Notes under the pieces: generated by a model
Seen by the model: the letters and a program-made list of their open reading frames with translations, nothing else
Databases searched by the model: none
Told to the model about the DNA's origin: nothing
NCBI RefSeq assembly: GCF_022698145.1
Contig: NZ_JALDAX010000003.1
Location: 558,001-622,000, forward strand
Origin: Streptomyces spinosisporus
Lineage (GTDB): Bacteria > Actinomycetota > Actinomycetes > Streptomycetales > Streptomycetaceae
Direction: 5' to 3'
DNA length: 64,000 nucleotides
Part shown: in pieces, positions 1-9,186 of the stretch
Layout of the letters: the number at the start of each line of letters is the position of its first letter
How positions within the stretch are numbered: position 1 is the first letter of the stretch
Program-made: the position numbers and the translations under genes

Positions 1-263
1 ACCGCCCACGGCGCCAACAGCCCCGGCCCCGTACGCCACCCCCCCACGGCGCCAACCACCCCGCCCCCGCCCGGCCGACAGGCCACACCTTCAGCCGCCG
101 TACCCACCAAGAACCACGCTCCCAGCGCCCAGGCCCTCCCGCCCCCACCCCAGCACCGCTCACCCGCTGAGACACCCCTCCCGCCCAGGCGCCCCCGCCC
201 CCGTCAGCGGCTAGGCTCTCGGCAGTACGACCTTGGTCCGAGGGTTCGAACAGGAGGACGGGG

Positions 264-3200
264 ATGAGCGCGCCGGGGCGCAGGAGCAGTACCTTTACGC
301 GGCTGCTGCGGCACGGATTCACCGATCCCTCGGCCGCCGAGCGGCTGCTGGACAGTGTGGAGCTCATGCATGTGCGCGACGACCCGGTCCTGCTGGAGGC
401 GCTGGGGGCGACCGCCGACCCGGATCTCGCGCTGCTCGGGCTCGTACGGCTCCTGGAGGCGCAGCCCGGACCCACCGCGCGCCACGAACTGCTGGACACG
501 CTGATAGCGGCCAAGCCGCTGCGCGACCGGCTGCTCGGAGTGCTCGGCGCCTCCGCCGCGCTCGGCGACCACCTGCACCGCCACCCGCGCGACTGGGAGG
601 CCCTGGTCACCTACGAGCCGCGGGACCTGCACCCGGGCGTCGAGGAGTTCGAGCGGGGGCTCGCCGAGGCCACCGACCCCGTCTCCCTGCGCGTCGCCTA
701 CCGCCGCTGTCTGCTGTCCATCGCCGCCCGCGACGTGTGCGGCACCACCGACATCGCCGAGAACGCCGCCGAACTCGCCGACCTCGCCACCGCCACCCTG
801 CGCGCAGCCCTGGCGATCGCAAGCGCCGCCGCCCCCGAGGACGCCGCGATGTGCCGCCTCGCGGTGGTCGCGATGGGCAAGTGCGGCGGCCACGAGCTCA
901 ACTACGTCTCCGACGTCGACGTGATCTTCGTCGGCGAGGCCGTCGACAGCGCGGACGAGGACAAGGCGCTGCGGGCCGCCACCCGGCTCGCCTCGCACAT
1001 GATGCGGATCTGTTCCGAGACCACCGTCGAGGGCTCGATCTGGCCCGTCGACGCCAATCTGCGGCCCGAGGGCAGGAACGGCCCGCTGGTGCGCACCCTC
1101 TCCAGCCATGTCGCCTACTACCAGCGCTGGGCCAAGACCTGGGAGTTCCAGGCCCTGCTCAAGGCCCGCCCGGTGGCCGGCGACATCGAGCTCGGCGAGG
1201 AGTACGTCGCCGCCCTCGAACCCCTCGTCTGGAAGGCCGCCGAGCGCGAGAACTTCGTCGTCGACGTCCAGCAGATGCGCCGCCGCGTCGTGGAGAACAT
1301 CCCCGTCGCCGAGGTCGACCGCGAGCTGAAGCTCGGCCCCGGAGGCCTCAGGGACGTCGAATTCGCCGTACAGCTGCTGCAGTTGGTGCACGGCCGCGCG
1401 GACGCGGGCCTGCGCAGCGGCACCACGCTGAACGCGCTGCAGGCGCTGGCGGCGGGCGGCTACGTGGGCCGCGCCGACGCCGTGCAGCTCGACGAGGCCT
1501 ACCGCTTCCTGCGCTCCATGGAGCACCGCATCCAGCTCTACCGGCTGCGCCGCACCCATCTCGTCCCCGAGGACGAGGCCGACCAGCGCCGCATCGGTCG
1601 CTCGCTCGGCCTGCGCGTCGACCCGGTCGCCGAGCTGAACCGCGAGTGGCGCCGCCACGCCTCCGTCGTACGCCGACTGCACGAGAAGCTCTTCTACCGC
1701 CCGCTGCTCGACGCGGTCGCCCAACTCGCCCCCGGCGAGGCCAGGTTGAGCGCCGAGGCGGCCCGCGAGCGGCTGGTCGCGCTCGGGTACGCCGACCCGG
1801 CCGCGGCCCTGCGCCACCTGGAGGCGCTGGCCTCGGGCGTCACCCGGAAGGCGGCCATCCAGCGCACCCTGCTGCCGGTCCTGCTCGGCTGGTTCGCGGA
1901 CTCCGCCGACCCGGACGCGGGCCTGCTCAACTTCCGCAAGGTCTCGGACGCGCTCGGCAAGACGCCCTGGTACCTGCGGCTGCTCAGGGACGAGGGCGCC
2001 GCCGCCGAGAACCTCGCGCGCGTGCTGTCCGCCGGCCGCCTCGCCCCCGACCTGCTGATGCGCGCCCCGGAGGCGGTGGCCCTGCTCGGCGACGGCGGCG
2101 GGGACGGCGGCGGCCTCGAACCGCGCGGCCGGGAGCAGCTGGAGCAGGAGATCCTCGCCGCCGTGCGCCGCGCCCAGAACGCGGAGCAGGCCGTCACCGC
2201 GGCCCGCGGCGTACGCCGCCGGGAGCTGTTCCGCACGGCCGCGTCCGACATCGTCGGCTCCTACGGCACCGAGACCCAGCCCGCCGAGGCCGACGAGGGC
2301 AGCCTGGTGGACCGGGTCGGCGGCGCGATCTCCGACCTGACGGCGGCGACGCTCGCGGGCACGCTGCGCGCGGTGGTGCGCGAGAGCTGGGGCGACACCC
2401 TGCCGACCCGCTTCGCAATCATCGGCATGGGCCGCTTCGGCGGGCACGAACTGGGCTACGGCTCCGACGCCGACGTGCTCTTCGTGCACGAGCCGCTGGA
2501 GGGCGTCGACGAGCGAACGGCCGCCGATGCCGCGAACAAGGTCGTCTCCGAGATGCGGCGGCTGCTGCAGATCCCGAGCGCGGACCCGCCGCTGCTGATC
2601 GACGCCGACCTGCGCCCCGAGGGCAAGTCGGGGCCCCTCGTGCGCACCCTCAAGTCCTACGAGGCGTACTACCGCCGCTGGTCCCTGGTCTGGGAGTCAC
2701 AGGCGCTGCTGCGGGCCGAGCCCGTCGCCGGCGACGAGGACCTGGGCCGCCGCTTCGTCGAGCTGATCGACCCGCTGCGCTACCCCGCCGAGGGGCTCGG
2801 GGAGGACGCCGTACGGGAGATCAGGCGGCTGAAGGCCCGCATGGAGTCCGAGCGGCTGCCGCGCGGCGCCGACCCCAAGCTGCACTCCAAGCTGGGGCCC
2901 GGGGGCCTGTCCGACGTCGAGTGGACCGTCCAGCTGCTGCAGATGCAGCACGGATGGGCCGAGCCGGGGCTGCGGACGACCCGTACCCGCGAGGCCCTGG
3001 CGGCGGCGTGCGCGGCCGAGCTGATCTCCGCCGAGGACGCGGCGACCCTGGACGAGGCCTGGGTGCTCGCCACGCGCGTGCGCAACGCCGTGATGCTGGT
3101 GCGCGGCCGGGCCGGCGACACCTTCCCGTCGGACGTGCGCGAACTGGCCGCGGTCGGCCGCTACTTGGGCTTCGCCGACGGCCACGTCGGCGACATGCTC

Positions 3201-3266
3201 GACGCCTACCGCCGCTCCACGCGACGGGCCCGGACCGTGGTGGAGGAGCTGTTCTACGGCGCGTAG
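264..3266 (+). CDS. glnE: Bifunctional glutamine synthetase adenylyltransferase / adenylyl-removing enzyme
   Basis: A 1000-residue cytoplasmic protein, the normal length for actinobacterial GlnE. It adds AMP to, and removes it from, glutamine synthetase I, so it tunes nitrogen assimilation. Two nucleotidyltransferase halves are visible. The N-terminal one has GGHELNYVSDVD at about residues 205-217, and the C-terminal one has GGHELGYGSDADV at about 724-737. Each is followed by a DxxLRPEG motif and a KLGPGGLxDVEWxVQLLQ-type segment. The ATG has a clear AGGAGG site at 252-257. The gene is convergent with the PAP2-type gene. glnII, the other glutamine synthetase gene in the window, lies about 27 kb away. 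GSII is not normally a GlnE target, so the substrate gene (glnA) must be outside the window. Confidence 0.97.
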   Translation: MSAPGRRSSTFTRLLRHGFTDPSAAERLLDSVELMHVRDDPVLLEALGATADPDLALLGLVRLLEAQPGPTARHELLDTLIAAKPLRDRLLGVLGASAALGDHLHRHPRDWEALVTYEPRDLHPGVEEFERGLAEATDPVSLRVAYRRCLLSIAARDVCGTTDIAENAAELADLATATLRAALAIASAAAPEDAAMCRLAVVAMGKCGGHELNYVSDVDVIFVGEAVDSADEDKALRAATRLASHMMRICSETTVEGSIWPVDANLRPEGRNGPLVRTLSSHVAYYQRWAKTWEFQALLKARPVAGDIELGEEYVAALEPLVWKAAERENFVVDVQQMRRRVVENIPVAEVDRELKLGPGGLRDVEFAVQLLQLVHGRADAGLRSGTTLNALQALAAGGYVGRADAVQLDEAYRFLRSMEHRIQLYRLRRTHLVPEDEADQRRIGRSLGLRVDPVAELNREWRRHASVVRRLHEKLFYRPLLDAVAQLAPGEARLSAEAARERLVALGYADPAAALRHLEALASGVTRKAAIQRTLLPVLLGWFADSADPDAGLLNFRKVSDALGKTPWYLRLLRDEGAAAENLARVLSAGRLAPDLLMRAPEAVALLGDGGGDGGGLEPRGREQLEQEILAAVRRAQNAEQAVTAARGVRRRELFRTAASDIVGSYGTETQPAEADEGSLVDRVGGAISDLTAATLAGTLRAVVRESWGDTLPTRFAIIGMGRFGGHELGYGSDADVLFVHEPLEGVDERTAADAANKVVSEMRRLLQIPSADPPLLIDADLRPEGKSGPLVRTLKSYEAYYRRWSLVWESQALLRAEPVAGDEDLGRRFVELIDPLRYPAEGLGEDAVREIRRLKARMESERLPRGADPKLHSKLGPGGLSDVEWTVQLLQMQHGWAEPGLRTTRTREALAAACAAELISAEDAATLDEAWVLATRVRNAVMLVRGRAGDTFPSDVRELAAVGRYLGFADGHVGDMLDAYRRSTRRARTVVEELFYGA

Positions 3267-3310
3267 GTCTTCGGTGAGCCGTTCTACGGCGCGTAGACCT
3301 TCGGTGACGG
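3251..3310. repeat. 30-bp tandem duplication over two convergent stop codons
   Basis: The sequence starting GTTCTACGGCGCGTAG at 3251 is repeated at 3281 with a 30-bp period and only a few mismatches. The first copy contains the last codons and stop of glnE. The second contains the stop and last codons of the convergent PAP2-type gene on the other strand. The duplication therefore shaped the C-termini of both genes. Confidence 0.8.
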
Positions 3311-4147
3311 AGCGGGTCGAGCGGGTGCCGGCATGCGGGGCAGGGCGTACGGCAGGCGGCCGTACCAGAGGCGGGCCACCGCGAAGCCGAAGGCGAGGCA
3401 CAGCAGTCCGCCCACCGCGTCGAGCCAGAAGTGGTTGGCCGTCGCCACGATGACGGTCAGTGTCGCCATCGGGTAGAGAAGGCCGAGCACCCGCGCCCAG
3501 GGCGCCCTGGCCAGGAAGAAGATCGTCAGCCCGCACCACACCGACCACCCGATGTGCATGGACGGCATCGCGGCGTACTGGTTCGACATGTGCTTCAGAT
3601 CGCCGGAGGCCATCGAGCCCCAGGTCTGGTGGACCATGACCGTGTCGACGAAGGTGCTGCCGGTCATCAGCCGCGGCGGTGCCAGCGGACACAGGTAGTA
3701 GCCGACCAGGGCCACGCCCGTGGTCGCGAACAGCACCAGTCGTGTCGCCGCGTAGCGGCCCGGGTGCCATCGGTAGAGCCACACCAGCACGCCCAGCGTC
3801 ACCACGAAGTGCAGCGTTGCGTAGTAGTAGTTCATGCCGACGATCAGCCAAGTCACCGAGTTCACCGCGTGGTTGACCGACTCCTCGACGGCGATGCCGA
3901 GATGGTGCTCCATCCGCCACAGCCAGTCGGCATTGCGCAGCGCGTCGTGGCGCTGCTCCGGAACCGCGTTGCGGATGAGCGAGTAGGTCCAGTAACTCAC
4001 CGCGATCAGAACGATCTCGAACCAGAGGCGGGGTCGGCGCGGGGTGCGCAGCCGGCGCAGAAAACCCGGTCGGTCCGCGGCCGTGAGGGAGTCAGGAGCG
4101 GCCGTATGTCCACGGTCTTCCAGACTGGTCACGGTCGAGTCACCCAT
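3284..4147 (-). CDS. PAP2 superfamily (PAP2_3 / AUR1-like) integral membrane protein
   Basis: A 287-residue polytopic membrane protein. The segment AMPSMHIGWSVW followed later by FWLDAVGG matches the histidine-containing phosphatase motifs of the PAP2 superfamily, in the subgroup resembling inositol phosphorylceramide synthase. It probably acts on a lipid phosphate or polyprenyl-phosphate at the membrane, but the substrate cannot be told. The start MGDSTV at 4147 is preferred because upstream in-frame sequence lacks a Shine-Dalgarno site and reads as non-coding. A GTG two codons upstream is an alternative. It converges with glnE and runs in the same direction as malR. Confidence 0.8.
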   Translation of the reverse strand: MGDSTVTSLEDRGHTAAPDSLTAADRPGFLRRLRTPRRPRLWFEIVLIAVSYWTYSLIRNAVPEQRHDALRNADWLWRMEHHLGIAVEESVNHAVNSVTWLIVGMNYYYATLHFVVTLGVLVWLYRWHPGRYAATRLVLFATTGVALVGYYLCPLAPPRLMTGSTFVDTVMVHQTWGSMASGDLKHMSNQYAAMPSMHIGWSVWCGLTIFFLARAPWARVLGLLYPMATLTVIVATANHFWLDAVGGLLCLAFGFAVARLWYGRLPYALPRMPAPARPAPSPKVYAP

Positions 4148-4278
4148 AGGCACAAAGTCTGCCAGAAACGCCTTCGCCCACCGATCATCCCTCGGTCGGG
4201 TTCGAAGCGCATGTCCTACGACGGCGGAAGGCCCCGGCCTCCTACCAGCGCACGGCGCAGGGCCCCGCATTCTCCGCC

Positions 4279-5343
4279 CTAGGGACGATTCCGGTCCCCA
4301 GGTGCCGAAGCGGTCGAACCGCGCACCACCAGCTCGGGCATGAACACGAACTCACTGTGCGGCGCAGGCGTTCCGCCGATCTCCTCCAGCAACGTGCGCA
4401 CCGCCGCCTGCCCCATCGCCGGGACCGGCTTGCGGATCGTCGTCAGCGGCGGGTCGGTGAAGGCGATCAGCGGGGAGTCGTCGAAGCCCACCACCGAGAT
4501 CTCGCGCGGGACTTCGAGGCCGTGCTGCCGCGCCGCCCGTATCGCACCGAGCGCCATCATGTCGCTCGCGCACACCACCGCCGTGCAGTTGCGGTCGATC
4601 AGCGCGGTGGCGGCGGCCTGGCCGCCCTCCAGGGTGTAGAGGGAGTGCTGGACCAGCTCGGTCTCGATCTCCTGCGCACTCAGGCCCAGCTGGTCCTGCA
4701 TCGCGCGGACGAAGCCCTCGATCTTGCGCTGCACCGGCACGAACCGCTTGGGCCCGAGCGCGAGTCCGATCCGGGTGTGTCCGAGCGACGCCAGATGCGT
4801 CACCGCCAGCGTCATCGCGGCCCGGTCGTCGGGGGAGATGAACGGCGCCTGCACCTTCGGCGAGAAGCCGTCCACCAGCACGTACGGAACGCCCTGTGCG
4901 CGCAGGCGGTCGTAGCGCTCCATGTCGGCGGTGGTGTCGGCGTGCAGTCCGGAGACGTAGATGATGCCGGCGACGCCGCGGTCGACCAGCATCTCGGTGA
5001 GTTCGTCCTCGGTCGAACCGCCCGGGGTCTGGGTCGCGAGGACCGGGGTGTAGCCCTGCCGGGTCAGGGCCTGGCCGATCACCTGGGCCAGCGCGGGGAA
5101 TATCGGGTTCTCCAACTCCGGGGTGATCAGGCCCACCAGGCCCTCGCTGCGCTGCCGCAGACGCACCGGGCGTTCGTACCCGAGGACGTCGAGGGCGGCG
5201 AGCACGGACTGACGGGTGGTGGCGGCGACGCCCGGCTTCCCGTTGAGGACGCGGCTGACGGTCGCTTCGCTCACCCCCGCCTGCGCAGCGATGTCCGCAA
5301 GCCGTGTGGTCACGGCACCGGACTGTACCGGCCGTATCGTCAT
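4279..5343 (-). CDS. malR: LacI-family maltose/maltodextrin repressor
   Basis: A 354-residue LacI-family regulator. The N-terminal helix-turn-helix reads RLADIAAQAGVSEATVSRVLNG, followed by a periplasmic-binding-protein-like sensor domain (LVGLITPELENPIFPALAQ onward). It is divergent from malEFG, the usual arrangement for the Streptomyces repressor of maltodextrin genes. The ATG at 5343 is chosen because GAGGGA lies five bases upstream. A GTG ten codons later would still keep the whole HTH. CTTGCAG-type boxes in the divergent promoter region are its likely operators. Release by maltose or maltodextrin is inferred from the family. Confidence 0.93.
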   Translation of the reverse strand: MTIRPVQSGAVTTRLADIAAQAGVSEATVSRVLNGKPGVAATTRQSVLAALDVLGYERPVRLRQRSEGLVGLITPELENPIFPALAQVIGQALTRQGYTPVLATQTPGGSTEDELTEMLVDRGVAGIIYVSGLHADTTADMERYDRLRAQGVPYVLVDGFSPKVQAPFISPDDRAAMTLAVTHLASLGHTRIGLALGPKRFVPVQRKIEGFVRAMQDQLGLSAQEIETELVQHSLYTLEGGQAAATALIDRNCTAVVCASDMMALGAIRAARQHGLEVPREISVVGFDDSPLIAFTDPPLTTIRKPVPAMGQAAVRTLLEEIGGTPAPHSEFVFMPELVVRGSTASAPGDRNRP

Positions 5344-5419
5344 CGCGGTCCCTCAGTTCTGGTCGGTGCCCCTCGTCCCGCAAGGCGATGATTCCCGTGC
5401 GGACGCAGGATGGCAAGAG

Positions 5420-5562
5420 CTTGCAGAGTCTTGCACAACCCCGGCAACCCCCGCTCGACCCCGGGGAACACGGGTCTCGCGGCGGTCGACACGGGGTCAC
5501 GGCGGGGTAACTTCTGCAGCCCCTTGCACTTTTTTGCTGCAAGGTCTTTCGCAAGGCTTGCA
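5420..5562. promoter_or_regulatory. MalR operator cluster in the malR-malE intergenic region
   Basis: CTTGCAG at 5420-5426 and CTTGCA at 5430-5435 form a tandem pair near malR. Nearer malE, CTTGCA is at 5523-5528, CTGCAAG at 5537-5543, and a GCAAG-G-CTTGC inverted repeat lies at 5551-5561. The CTTGCAG motif is the established operator element for MalR-type regulators of Streptomyces maltose and amylase genes. The two clusters probably control the divergent malR and malE promoters. Confidence 0.8.
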
Positions 5563-5673
5563 TCGCTGTTACGTTCCCACTCGCCCGGCGGCTCCATCGG
5601 CGCAGTCGGCACGACGGGAGCGGCGGACGGGGCCCTCCCGGCACACACGGGCTTTCACCCTCAAGGAGAACTC

Positions 5674-6948
5674 ATGCGGCGTGGCATAGCGGCCACCGCG
5701 CTGGTGGCGTCCCTCGCCCTGGCGGCGACGGCGTGCGGCGGAAGTGACAGCGGCAGCGACAAGAGCGACGGCCCGGTCACCCTCACCTGGTGGGACACCT
5801 CCAACGCCACCAATGAGGCGCCGACGTACAAGGCCCTGGTCAAGGAGTTCGAGGCCGCCAACAAGGGCATCAAGGTCAACTACGTCAACGTCCCCTTCGA
5901 CCAGGCGCAGAACAAGTTCGACACCGCCGCCGGTTCCAAGGGCGCCCCCGACGTGCTGCGCTCCGAGGTCGGCTGGACCCCCGCCTTCGCCAAGAAGGGC
6001 TACTTCCTGCCGCTGGACGGCACCGAGGCCCTCAAGGACCAGGACAAGTTCCAGTCCAGCCTGATCAAGCAGGCCCAGTACGAGGGCAAGACCTACGGCG
6101 TCCCGCTGGTCACCGACACCCTCGCCCTCGTCTACAACAAGGCCCTGTTCAAGAAGGCCGGCATCACCGAGGCCCCGAAGACCTGGGACGAGCTGAAGGC
6201 CGACGCCGCCAAGGTCCAGGACAAGGCGAAGGTCGACGGCTACTGGGGCTCCACCCAGGCCTACTACGCCCAGTCCTTCCTCTACGGCGACGGCACCGAC
6301 ACCGTCGACGCCGCCGCCAAGAAGATCACCGTGAACTCGCCCGAGGCCAAGAAGGCCTACGGCACCTGGCTGAGCCTCTTCGACGGCAAGGGCCTGCACA
6401 AGGCGGACACCACCGCCGACGCCTACGCCCACATCCAGGACGCCTTCGTCAACGGCAAGGTCGCCGCGATCATCCAGGGCCCCTGGGAGATCACGAACTT
6501 CTACAAGGGCTCCGCCTTCAAGGACAAGTCCAATCTCGGCATCGCCACCGTCCCGGCCGGCACCTCCGGCAAGCCGGGCGCCCCGACCGGCGGCCACAAC
6601 CTCTCCGTCTACGCCGGTTCGGACTCCGCGCACCAGAAGGCCGCGCTGAAGTTCGTCAACTTCATGACCTCCGCGAAGTCCCAGACGCAGATCGCCCTGA
6701 AGAACTCGACGCTGCCGACCCGCGACGACGCCTACACCGCCGAGGTCAAGTCCGACCCGGGCATCGCCGGCTTCCAGACGGTCCTGCCCGCCGCCCGGCC
6801 GCGTCCCGCGCTGCCCGAGTACAGCTCCCTGTGGGGACCGCTGGACACCGAGCTGCCCAAGATCGCCGGCGGCAAGGAGTCCCTGGACAAGGGCCTGAGC
6901 AACGCTGAACTCGCCATCGCCAAGCTGGTGCCCGACTTCAGCAAGTGA
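5674..6948 (+). CDS. malE: Maltose/maltodextrin ABC transporter substrate-binding lipoprotein
   Basis: A 424-residue extracytoplasmic solute-binding protein (SBP_bac_1 family). The N-terminus has a lipoprotein signal ending in LAATAC with the lipid-attachment cysteine, then a Gly/Ser/Asp linker. The body has the family pattern (TLTWWDTSN near the start, KKAGITEAPKTWDEL, VNGKVAAIIQGPWE). The ATG at 5674 has AAGGAG at 5664-5669. It is the first gene of malEFG and should deliver maltodextrins to MalFG. No ATP-binding subunit gene is present, as expected where the shared ATPase MsiK is encoded elsewhere. Confidence 0.95.
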   Translation: MRRGIAATALVASLALAATACGGSDSGSDKSDGPVTLTWWDTSNATNEAPTYKALVKEFEAANKGIKVNYVNVPFDQAQNKFDTAAGSKGAPDVLRSEVGWTPAFAKKGYFLPLDGTEALKDQDKFQSSLIKQAQYEGKTYGVPLVTDTLALVYNKALFKKAGITEAPKTWDELKADAAKVQDKAKVDGYWGSTQAYYAQSFLYGDGTDTVDAAAKKITVNSPEAKKAYGTWLSLFDGKGLHKADTTADAYAHIQDAFVNGKVAAIIQGPWEITNFYKGSAFKDKSNLGIATVPAGTSGKPGAPTGGHNLSVYAGSDSAHQKAALKFVNFMTSAKSQTQIALKNSTLPTRDDAYTAEVKSDPGIAGFQTVLPAARPRPALPEYSSLWGPLDTELPKIAGGKESLDKGLSNAELAIAKLVPDFSK

Positions 6949-7050
6949 GCCCCGGGTGGCCGTCGGACCCGCCCCGGGGGAGGGCCCGACGGCCACCGGC
7001 CTGCGTGCAGCCACCTCTCAGAGCCGTAGAACTTCCAGAAGGTGTCGAAC

Positions 7051-8055
7051 ATGACAGTCGCCATCGACCGCGCGACCGGCAAGGTCCGGGGTGGCCGCGG
7101 GCCACGCCGGGGCCTCGGGCAACGCCTCAAGCACGGCTACCAGAAGCACTGGTACGCCTACGTGATGATCGCCCCGGTGATCGTCGTACTCGGCGTCCTC
7201 GTGCTGTACCCCTTGGTGTACGGCCTCTATCTGACGTTGACCGACGCCAACAGCCTGAACACCGCGCGCACGATCGGCGTCAACCACATCGACGCCACCT
7301 ACAAGTTCATCGGACTCGACAACTACCAGGACATCCTGTTCGGCCCGACGTCGTACGACCGCTTCTGGTCGCACTTCATCTGGACGATCGTGTGGACCGC
7401 GCTCTGCGTCGCGCTGCACTACACGATCGGACTCGGCCTCGCGCTGCTGCTCAACCAGAAGCTGCGCGGGCGCACGCTGTACCGGCTGATCCTCATCCTT
7501 CCGTGGGCGGTCCCGACCTTCGTCACCGTCTTCGGCTGGCGCTTCATGCTCGCCGACGGCGGCATCATCAACCTCGCCCTGGACGCCCTGCACCTGCCCA
7601 CCCCGGACTGGCTGGAGTCCACCTTCTGGCAGCGGTTCGCCGCGATCATGGTCAACACCTGGTGCGGTGTGCCGTTCATGATGGTCTCGCTGCTCGGCGG
7701 GCTGCAGTCCATCGACGCCTCCCTGTACGAGGCCGCCGAGATGGACGGCGCGAGCGCCTGGCAGCAGTTCCGGTACGTCACCCTGCCGGGCCTGAGGTCG
7801 GTCAGCTCCACCGTCGTCCTGCTCGGCATCATCTGGACCTTCAACCAGTTCGCGGTCATCTTCCTGCTGTTCGGCAACACCGCCCCGGACGCGCAGATCC
7901 TGGTGACATGGGCCTACTACCTCGGCTTCGGACAGCAGCCGCGCGACTTCGCGCAGTCCGCCGCCTACGGCATCCTGCTGCTGGCCATCCTGATCGTCTT
8001 CACCTCCTTCTACCGCCGCTGGCTGAACCGCAATGAGCCGCAGCTCGCGATCTGA
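7051..8055 (+). CDS. malF: Maltodextrin ABC transporter permease MalF
   Basis: A 334-residue inner-membrane permease with about six membrane segments. The binding-protein-dependent transport signature is visible in the EAAEMDGASAWQQFRYVTLPGL loop, which contacts the ATPase. The ATG at 7051 (MTVAIDR) is preferred over a GTG three codons upstream because AGAAGG at 7037-7042 is correctly spaced for it. It lies between malE and malG in a co-transcribed operon. Confidence 0.94.
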   Translation: MTVAIDRATGKVRGGRGPRRGLGQRLKHGYQKHWYAYVMIAPVIVVLGVLVLYPLVYGLYLTLTDANSLNTARTIGVNHIDATYKFIGLDNYQDILFGPTSYDRFWSHFIWTIVWTALCVALHYTIGLGLALLLNQKLRGRTLYRLILILPWAVPTFVTVFGWRFMLADGGIINLALDALHLPTPDWLESTFWQRFAAIMVNTWCGVPFMMVSLLGGLQSIDASLYEAAEMDGASAWQQFRYVTLPGLRSVSSTVVLLGIIWTFNQFAVIFLLFGNTAPDAQILVTWAYYLGFGQQPRDFAQSAAYGILLLAILIVFTSFYRRWLNRNEPQLAI

Positions 8056-8068
8056 GGCAGGAGTCACC

Positions 8069-8989
8069 ATGAGCACCGCAACGCCCCCCGAGATCACGTC
8101 CGACACCACGGTGACCCCGCAGGCCCACGACGCGGCACGGCCCCGCCCGGTCCGCCGGCGCGGGCAGAAGGGACCGCTGGCGACCGCCCTCTCGCACGGC
8201 ATCCTCGTCGTCGCGAGCCTGATCGCCTTCTTCCCCGTGGCCTGGCTGGTCTTCCTGTCCCTCGGCCCGGACAAGGACGACTATCTGCACCCCGGCGGGA
8301 TCTGGGGCAAGGCGACGTTCTCCAACTACTCGTTCGTGCTGCAGCACACCCAGTTCTTCGACTGGCTGAAGAGCTCCCTGATCGTCTCGCTCGGCACCAC
8401 GCTCATCGGCGTGCTGATCGCCGCCACCACCGGCTACGCGGTCTCCCGCATGCGCTTCCCGGGCTACCGCAAGTTCATGTGGGTCCTCCTGGTCACCCAG
8501 ATGTTCCCCGTGGCCGTCCTGATGGTGCCGATGTACCAGATCCTCTCGGACCTGCAGCTCATCGACAGCTATCTTGGTCTCGTCCTCGTCTACTGCTCGA
8601 CCGCGGTGCCCTACTGCGCCTGGCTGCTGAAGGGCTACTTCGACACGATCCCGTTCGAGATCGACGAGGCCGGACGCGTCGACGGGCTGACCCCCTTCGG
8701 CACGTTCGCGCGACTGATCCTGCCGCTCGCCAAGCCGGGCCTGGCGGTCGCCGCGTTCTACAGCTTCCTCACGGCCTTCGGAGAGGTGGCGTTCGCGTCG
8801 ACGTTCATGCTGTCCGACACCAAGTACACCTTCGCCGTCGGCCTGCAGACCTTCGTCAGCGAACACGACGCCCAGCGCAACCTCATGGCAGCCACCGCCG
8901 TACTGATCGCGATACCCGTCTCCGCCTTCTTCTACCTGGTCCAGAAGAACCTGGTGACAGGCCTGACGGCGGGCGGCACGAAGGGCTAG
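8069..8989 (+). CDS. malG: Maltodextrin ABC transporter permease MalG
   Basis: A 306-residue permease paired with MalF. The ATPase-contacting EAA loop reads EIDEAGRVDGLTPFGTFARLILPLAKPG. The N-terminal 40 residues are polar and basic, before the first membrane helix (HGILVVASLIAFFPVAWLVFL). The ATG at 8069 follows a GGCAGGAG ribosome site, and malF ends 13 bases upstream. It is the last gene of the transporter operon, followed by a hairpin repeat. Confidence 0.94.
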   Translation: MSTATPPEITSDTTVTPQAHDAARPRPVRRRGQKGPLATALSHGILVVASLIAFFPVAWLVFLSLGPDKDDYLHPGGIWGKATFSNYSFVLQHTQFFDWLKSSLIVSLGTTLIGVLIAATTGYAVSRMRFPGYRKFMWVLLVTQMFPVAVLMVPMYQILSDLQLIDSYLGLVLVYCSTAVPYCAWLLKGYFDTIPFEIDEAGRVDGLTPFGTFARLILPLAKPGLAVAAFYSFLTAFGEVAFASTFMLSDTKYTFAVGLQTFVSEHDAQRNLMAATAVLIAIPVSAFFYLVQKNLVTGLTAGGTKG

Positions 8990-9005
8990 AACGCCGGTTC
9001 TGCAG

Positions 9006-9070
9006 CGCGCCCCTTAGGGGCGCGGGGCTGTATCTATAAGCGGCTCCGCCGCGTGGGCGCGACCAGCCAC
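9006..9070. repeat. Streptomyces-type intergenic hairpin repeat
   Basis: CGCGCCCC-TTA-GGGGCGCG is a perfect 8-bp stem at 9006-9024. It is followed by CGGCTCCGCCGCGTGGGCGCGACCAGCCAC-like sequence. I recognise this as a repeated intergenic element common in Streptomyces genomes. It lies between malG and aglA and may act as a terminator or mRNA stabiliser. Confidence 0.65.
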
Positions 9071-9186
9071 GAAGGCGCCGCACCCGAAACCCGAGGCGGT
9101 CGTGATGTCCATCCGACCCCGCAGTCATCGCGACCGCCTCGTCACCAACTCGCCATGATCCGAACTCCGTTACATACAAGGACACC

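Noticed and set aside
1..263. Repeats in the C-rich first 263 bases considered as part of a gene.
   Set aside because: No reading frame with coding bias or a ribosome site was found. It is simple C-rich sequence with imperfect CACGGCGCCAAC-like repeats.
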